11,273 nt of DNA from an uncultured Brevundimonas sp. (GTDB lineage Bacteria > Pseudomonadota > Alphaproteobacteria > Caulobacterales > Caulobacteraceae). Below, one piece after another: positions 6,809 through 11,273 of the stretch. Every line of letters starts with the position of its first letter. Position 1 is the first letter of the stretch. The stretch spans positions 1 to 11,273 of the forward strand of contig CAMPGL010000061.1 in the NCBI GenBank assembly GCA_946885435.1, in the 5' to 3' direction. Below the pieces are notes generated by a model that made no database searches, was not told where the DNA came from, and saw only the letters and a list, made by a program, of their open reading frames with translations. A program made the position numbers and the translations under genes.

Positions 6809-9800
6809 TGCGACTGGGCCTTTCCGGGCGCCTGACCCAGGCGACCCTCAAGTCACCGCTGACGCCCCTGATGCTCCTGGCGGCCATCGCCGTCGGTCTC
6901 ATGGCGCTGCTCAGCATCCCCCGCGAGGAAGAACCGCAGATCAGCGTCCCCATGGTGGACGTCATGGTCGCGGCGCCGGGCCTCAACGCGTCGGACGCCG
7001 TCGAACTGGTCGCCGAACCCCTGGAGGCCATCGTCAACAGCATCGACGGGGTGGAGCACGTCTACACCCAGGCCGAGGACGACCGGGTCATGGTGACCGC
7101 CCGCTTCGAGGTCGGCTCCGATCCGGACGACGCTGCGGTACGGGTGCACGAGCGCATTCGCGCCAACTACGGCGACATTCCTGTCGGCGTCAGCGAGCCG
7201 ATCATCACGACCCGCGGCATCGACGACGTGCCGGCCCTGATCCTGACCCTGACGCCGGCCCCCGAGGCGGTCGGACGCTGGAGCGACCAGGCCCTCTACG
7301 AGGTGGCCGGTCGCCTGCGAGCGGAGATCGCCAAGGTCGACAACGTCGGCCAGACCTTCATCGTCGGCGGGCGACCGTCGGAGATCCGCGTCGAGCCGGA
7401 TCCCGCCCGCATGAGCCTGCGGGGCGTTCCGCTGTCGTCCCTGCTCGAGACCGTGAGCCAGGCCAATCGCAGCTTCCCGGCCGGCGCGGTGCGGGAGGAC
7501 GGCTCTGCCGCCGCGCTCAGGATCGGCGAACGCCTCCGTACTCCCGAAGACGCCTCGCTCCTCACCGTCTCGTCGGTCGGCGGCGATCCGGTCTATCTGC
7601 GGGACGTGGCCGACATCGTGCTGGCGCCGCGCGAAGACCAGGCGCGGGTCGCCCACTATGCGCGCGGCGAAGAGGGGTGGAACCGCACGCCTGCGGTCAG
7701 CCTGGCCGTCGCCAAGCGGCCCGGCGCCAACGCCGTCGTTCTGTCGCACGACCTGCATGCGCGGCTCGACCAGCTCCGCGGCTCGCTGATCCCCGAAGGC
7801 CTCGAGGTCGTGATCGCGCGCGACTACGGCGAGACGGCGAACGAGAAGGCCAACGAGCTGCTCTTCCACCTGGGCCTGGCCACGGTGTCGATCGTCGTCC
7901 TGATCGGCTTCGCCATCGGCTGGAGAGAGGCGGCGGTGACCGCCGTGGTCATCCCCACCACCATCCTGCTGACGCTCTTCGCTTCGAACCTGATGGGCTA
8001 CACCATCAACCGCGTCAGCCTGTTCGCCCTGATCTTCTCGATCGGCATCCTCGTCGACGACGCCATCGTCATCATCGAGAACATCGCCCGCCACTGGGCC
8101 ATGAACGACGGCCGCAGCCGCGCCGAAGCCGCCGTCGAGGCCGTGGCCGAGGTCGGCAATCCGACCATCGTGGCCACCCTGACCGTGGTGGCGGCGCTGC
8201 TGCCGATGCTTTTCGTGTCCGGCCTGATGGGTCCCTACATGGCGCCGATCCCGGTCAACGCCTCGGCGGCCATGGTCTTCTCCTTCTTCGTGGCCGTGGT
8301 GCTGGCGCCCTGGCTGATGATCCGACTGGCGCGCCGCGCCCTGGCCGCCGGCCATGGCCACGGGGAGAGCGAAGGCTGGATCGGACGGCTCTATCGGCGT
8401 TGGGCCAGCCGGGTCATCCGCACGCGCCGCAGCGCCTGGATGTTCCTCGGCGCGGTCGGGATCGCGACGCTGCTCGCCATGTCCATGTTCGGCCTGCGCG
8501 CCGTGCCGGTGAAGCTGCTGCCTTTCGACAACAAGTCCGAACTCCAGGTCGTTCTCGACATGCCCGAGGGCACGAGCCTGGAGATCACCGAACGCACCCT
8601 GGCGGCGGCGGCGGTCATCACCCAGGGCGTGCCGGAAGTGATCGCCATCCAGAGCTATGCGGGGACCGCGGCGCCCTTCAACTTCAACGGGCTGGTGCGT
8701 CACTATTTCCTGCGCGACCGGCCCGAACAGGGCGACCTGGCGGTGGCGCTCAGCCACAAGGGGGAACGCGATCGCGCCAGCCACGCCATCGCCATCGATC
8801 TGCGCGAACGGCTGTCTGAGCTCAGCCTGCCCGACGGCGCCTCGCTCAAGGTGGTTGAGGCCCCGCCCGGACCGCCGGTGCTGGCCACCCTCCTGGCCGA
8901 GGTCTACGGCCCCGACGCCGAGACGCGCCGGGCCGTGGCTCGCCGGATCGAGGCGATCTTCCGGGACGAGCCCTCGATCGTCGACGTCGATAACAGCTTC
9001 GGCGAGCGGCGGCCGACGCTCCGGCTCACGCCGGTGCGCGAGCGGATCGAGCGCTTTGGGCTCCAGGAACGCCAGGTTCACGACACCGTCGGAGCTCTGA
9101 TGGGCGGATCGACCCTGGGCTACGCGGCGCGCGACGAGGGTCGGACCCCGGTGGAGATCGCCGTGCGCCTGCCCCAGTCGGAAAGGACCTGGAGCGAGAC
9201 CCTAGCCACCCTGCCGGTGGCGGTCACGACCTTGGGCGGCGCGCCCCGTCTGGTCGAGCTCGGCGAGGTGATCGAGGCGCGCCGGGAACTCGCCAGCTAT
9301 CCGGTCTATCGTCGGGACGGGCGCGACGCCGAGATGGTCATGGCCGAGCTGGCCGGCCGCTACGAGGCCCCGATCTACGGGATCCTGGCCGTGGGCGACG
9401 CGATCGAGGCGGCGGACTGGGGCGATACGCCCCGCCCCGAGGTCCGCCTCAACGGCCAGCCCGACGATGAAAGCCGCCCGACGGTGCTCTGGGACGGCGA
9501 GTGGGAGATCACCTGGGTGACCTTCCGCGACATGGGCGCGGCCTTCGGGGTGGCGCTGGTCGGCATCTACATCCTGGTGGTCGCCCAGTTCCGCGACTTC
9601 CGCCTGCCGCTGGTGATCCTGACGCCCATCCCGCTGACCCTTATCGGGATCGTGATCGGTCACATGCTGTTCGGAGCGCCGTTCACCGCCACCTCGATGA
9701 TCGGCTTCATCGCGCTGGCGGGCATCATCGTGCGGAACTCCATCCTGCTGGTGGACTTCATCGAGCATGCGCGAGCGACCGGACGTCCCCTCAAGGAGGT

Positions 9801-10023
9801 TCTGCTGGAAGCCGGCGCGATCCGCTTCAAGCCCATCCTGCTGACGGCGCTCGCGGCCATGATCGGGGCGGCGGTGATCCTGTTCGACCCCATCTTCCAG
9901 GGCCTGGCGATTTCGCTCCTGTTCGGGCTGATGTCCTCCACCCTGCTGACGGTCCTGGTGATCCCGGCGATCTATGTGGCGCTGAAGGGCGGTGAACCGG
10001 CCGCTGGTGAAACCGTCACATGA
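6808..10023 (+). CDS. RND efflux pump, inner-membrane permease (AcrB-like)
   Basis: The 1071-residue protein has the full RND architecture: first membrane helix near 18-36, a periplasmic porter domain, a helix bundle from about 354 to 520, a second porter domain, and a C-terminal bundle from about 910 on. The proton-relay pair is visible as GILVDDAIVI with D417 and D418. In the tenth helix the usual lysine of AcrB (K940) is an arginine, R976, in GIIVRNSILLVDF. It uses proton flow to export small molecules from the periplasm or inner membrane; the substrate cannot be read from the sequence. GGAGG in the adaptor gene lies 7 nt before its ATG, supporting the start. No outer-membrane channel gene is next to it, so it would share a TolC-type channel encoded elsewhere. 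Its place opposite SQR hints at a role in sulfide or electrophile stress (inference). Confidence 0.93.
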   Translation: MRLGLSGRLTQATLKSPLTPLMLLAAIAVGLMALLSIPREEEPQISVPMVDVMVAAPGLNASDAVELVAEPLEAIVNSIDGVEHVYTQAEDDRVMVTARFEVGSDPDDAAVRVHERIRANYGDIPVGVSEPIITTRGIDDVPALILTLTPAPEAVGRWSDQALYEVAGRLRAEIAKVDNVGQTFIVGGRPSEIRVEPDPARMSLRGVPLSSLLETVSQANRSFPAGAVREDGSAAALRIGERLRTPEDASLLTVSSVGGDPVYLRDVADIVLAPREDQARVAHYARGEEGWNRTPAVSLAVAKRPGANAVVLSHDLHARLDQLRGSLIPEGLEVVIARDYGETANEKANELLFHLGLATVSIVVLIGFAIGWREAAVTAVVIPTTILLTLFASNLMGYTINRVSLFALIFSIGILVDDAIVIIENIARHWAMNDGRSRAEAAVEAVAEVGNPTIVATLTVVAALLPMLFVSGLMGPYMAPIPVNASAAMVFSFFVAVVLAPWLMIRLARRALAAGHGHGESEGWIGRLYRRWASRVIRTRRSAWMFLGAVGIATLLAMSMFGLRAVPVKLLPFDNKSELQVVLDMPEGTSLEITERTLAAAAVITQGVPEVIAIQSYAGTAAPFNFNGLVRHYFLRDRPEQGDLAVALSHKGERDRASHAIAIDLRERLSELSLPDGASLKVVEAPPGPPVLATLLAEVYGPDAETRRAVARRIEAIFRDEPSIVDVDNSFGERRPTLRLTPVRERIERFGLQERQVHDTVGALMGGSTLGYAARDEGRTPVEIAVRLPQSERTWSETLATLPVAVTTLGGAPRLVELGEVIEARRELASYPVYRRDGRDAEMVMAELAGRYEAPIYGILAVGDAIEAADWGDTPRPEVRLNGQPDDESRPTVLWDGEWEITWVTFRDMGAAFGVALVGIYILVVAQFRDFRLPLVILTPIPLTLIGIVIGHMLFGAPFTATSMIGFIALAGIIVRNSILLVDFIEHARATGRPLKEVLLEAGAIRFKPILLTALAAMIGAAVILFDPIFQGLAISLLFGLMSSTLLTVLVIPAIYVALKGGEPAAGETVT

Positions 10024-10193
10024 CCCAGGCCACATCACCCGCCACCGCCACGCCCGAAGCTCTCGCCCGGCTGGAGGCGGACGCGGCGCGCCGCCCACAG
10101 GCAGAAGTGGTTCACCTTCTCCGCTGGCGCGCGTGCCAATCATCGGATGAAGGTCTCAACTGGTCCCTTGAGAAAGTCGCCAGGTTTTCGTGA
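10020..10193 (+). pseudogene. Short ORF overlapping the pump gene; possibly the truncated start of a lost gene
   Basis: An ATG at 10020 overlaps the pump stop as ATGA, the same coupling used elsewhere in this window. The frame runs 57 codons to TGA at 10191. The first 36 or so residues (MTQATSPATATPEALARLEA and on to VVHLLRW) look like a normal GC-rich helical protein start. After about 10135 the codon use changes, becoming less GC-biased at third positions up to the stop. This suggests that a longer third operon gene was cut here, perhaps when the resolvase-like gene arrived. I do not recognise the product. It could also be a genuine tiny protein or chance. Confidence 0.33.
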
Positions 10194-10210
10194 GCCCCTT
10201 GGCCGGGGTC

Positions 10211-10822
10211 CTAGGGCCGTCCCGCGCCGCGCGGCTGCTTGCTGATCGCCTTCCAGACGTCGTCGGGCGCGACGCGCATGATGAGGCCGATGGTGCGCAG
10301 CGGCTCCCCTTCGCTGAACAGTCGCCGGGCATATTTGACCTGCACTTCGGACAGGGTGGCCGTGCGCGGACGCCGAGCATGGCCGGTGTCGGCCGCCTGC
10401 CGGTGGCTCGACGCGAAGGCGACGAGGGTGCGCATCGCCTCGGCGACGGGTTCGAGGGGGGAGATCACAGAGGTGTTTTCGGCCTCCACAACCTTGATGG
10501 TCACCCCGGTCTCAAGCAGCCCTCGCACCAGACGCAGCAATTCGGGCAGTGAGCGCCCAAAGGCGTCCAGGCCAGTCACGTGCACGGTGGCGCCGGCTCC
10601 GAGACCCGCCACAAGCTGATCGAGCTGCTGACGACCGCGGGCGTCATGGCTGATACGCCAGAAGGCGCCGGCGCCGGCCGAGGCCAGCTGGCGCTCCTGC
10701 TGCCCTTCGGACAGGGCCGCGCCCAGATGAATCAGGCCGATGCTCCTCGCGCCGAGGTCCGCATCGCCCGCTTCGCTCGAATGTTCTTCGACCGCCATCA
10801 TGAGGATGGGATAGCGGGGCAT
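10211..10822 (-). CDS. Resolvase-like serine recombinase homologue with degenerate active site
   Basis: From the ATG at 10822 the protein has 203 residues. Residues 27-115 follow the resolvase fold (RSIGLIHLGA, then GATVHVTGLDAFGRSLPELL, then GVTIKVVEAE), and 157-195 form a resolvase-type helix-turn-helix (LSEVQVKYARRLFSEGEPLR onwards). The usual YARVS motif reads LIHLG, so both the catalytic serine and the nearby arginine are gone. The DRLGR motif reads DAFGR, keeping only R90, and the later FER-x2-I-x-ER helix is absent. It is therefore probably not a recombinase; a DNA-binding protein with a dimeric resolvase fold is more likely. The frame stays open upstream to an ATG at 10990, but that would overlap the divergent gene; ATGs at 10801 and 10798 are also possible. 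No good ribosome site marks any of them. Confidence 0.68.
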   Translation of the reverse strand: MPRYPILMMAVEEHSSEAGDADLGARSIGLIHLGAALSEGQQERQLASAGAGAFWRISHDARGRQQLDQLVAGLGAGATVHVTGLDAFGRSLPELLRLVRGLLETGVTIKVVEAENTSVISPLEPVAEAMRTLVAFASSHRQAADTGHARRPRTATLSEVQVKYARRLFSEGEPLRTIGLIMRVAPDDVWKAISKQPRGAGRP

Positions 10823-10951
10823 TGCGACGGAGCGTCGACCCACCGGTGAAGGTTTTTCGGCACGCTTGCGTCGCTTCGGGCACGACCGCTTGCCGATTAC
10901 ACGCACGGCCTGTGTCACACGGCCACAATCAATACCCGCTACGGCAGCCGC

Positions 10952-11273
10952 GTGACCGAGTTCATCACCGCCCTGCCGCTGCTGCATCATCCCGTCTTTC
11001 TGGGAGTGCTCGGGACGATCGTCGGCAGTTTCCTGGCCCTTGTGAGCCGGCGGCTGCCGGCCGGCGAGCCCGTCGTTGCCGCCAGATCCCGGTGCGTCGC
11101 CTGCTCCCGGACTCTGGCGCCGGCGGAGCTGATCCCTGTCATCAGCTGGCTGGCCCTGCGCGGCCGTTGCGCCGGCTGCCGCGCGCCGATCTCGCCTCGC
11201 TATCCCCTGATCGAGGCCTCGGCCGCGTTCCTGGGCGTCTGGGCGGGGCTGGCCCAGCCCGGGTGGGCCAGCC
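10952..11273 (+). CDS. Prepilin peptidase (type IV leader peptidase), N-terminal part; runs off window
   Basis: The first 107 codons are visible. Residues 20-36 (GTIVGSFLALVSRRLP) form the first membrane helix with the GSF...RLP signature of the family. The cytoplasmic zinc/methylase loop follows with C48-x2-C51 and C73-x2-C76, then SPRYPLIE at 81-88 leading into the next helix. Such enzymes cleave and N-methylate type IV prepilins or type II secretion pseudopilins in the inner membrane. The four cysteines identify the long bifunctional PilD/GspO type rather than the short CpaA type. The catalytic aspartates lie beyond the window. The GTG at 10952 is the best start by length of the N-terminus, but no clear ribosome site precedes it, and the frame is open for at least 20 codons upstream without an ATG. 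Confidence 0.87.
   Translation, partial: MTEFITALPLLHHPVFLGVLGTIVGSFLALVSRRLPAGEPVVAARSRCVACSRTLAPAELIPVISWLALRGRCAGCRAPISPRYPLIEASAAFLGVWAGLAQPGWAS

Noticed and set aside
6672..8819. A 715-codon plus-strand frame inside the RND operon, and a 742-codon antisense frame at 6853-9081
   Set aside because: Both are shifted shadows of the adaptor and pump genes; their products are Arg/Gly/Pro- or His/Asp-rich low-complexity sequences with no recognisable domain.
10195..10208. CCCC-TTGGCC-GGGG hairpin after the resolvase-like gene
   Set aside because: Four-base arms in GC-rich sequence with no T run on either side do not support a Rho-independent terminator.
10913..10922. TGTGTCACA palindrome upstream of the prepilin peptidase gene as a CRP-type site
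   Set aside because: The arms are only 1 bp apart, unlike the 6-bp spacing of CRP sites, and no promoter elements are visible around it.

Overview
The window is GC-rich and densely packed, with short gaps and many 4-bp ATGA gene overlaps. Its base composition, codon use and gene content suggest an alphaproteobacterium, perhaps of the Caulobacterales. That placement is an inference; no rRNA or other taxonomic marker is present.

Layout. (1) Positions 1-290 (+) hold the 3' end of what is probably a phosphoketolase gene. (2) After a 69-bp gap containing a perfect FNR/FixK-type dyad, three translationally coupled genes follow (360-4107, +): a beta-CASP metallo-beta-lactamase RNase-like protein, a thymidine/AMP phosphorylase with the extra N-terminal domain, and a PRPP synthetase-family protein. 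(3) Convergent to these is a two-gene minus-strand operon (5632-4128): a sulfide:quinone oxidoreductase (SQR) with all three redox cysteines, and a small DUF2892/YgaP-type membrane protein. (4) Divergent from SQR is an RND efflux pair (5777-10023, +): a lipoprotein periplasmic adaptor and an inner-membrane pump. The 144-bp divergent spacer carries a second FNR/FixK-type dyad close to SQR and a striking tandem operator, two adjacent copies of ATTAG-N6-CTAAT, abutting the adaptor start codon. (5) The pump gene overlaps a 57-codon ORF that looks truncated. After it come a minus-strand resolvase-like gene lacking most catalytic residues and the 5' end of a prepilin peptidase gene running off the window.

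How the genes may work together. The left block reads as a low-oxygen carbon and nucleotide salvage unit. RNA or nucleotides would be turned over to bases and (bis)phosphorylated ribose, which the PRPP synthetase homologue and the phosphoketolase could route to PRPP or acetyl-phosphate. The middle block reads as a sulfide or reactive-sulfur response: SQR oxidises sulfide into the quinone pool, DUF2892 proteins commonly accompany such genes, and the RND pair may export a toxic product. No regulator gene for the tandem operator lies in the window. The two FNR-like boxes suggest both blocks are tied to oxygen limitation. These functional links are inferences from context and motifs.
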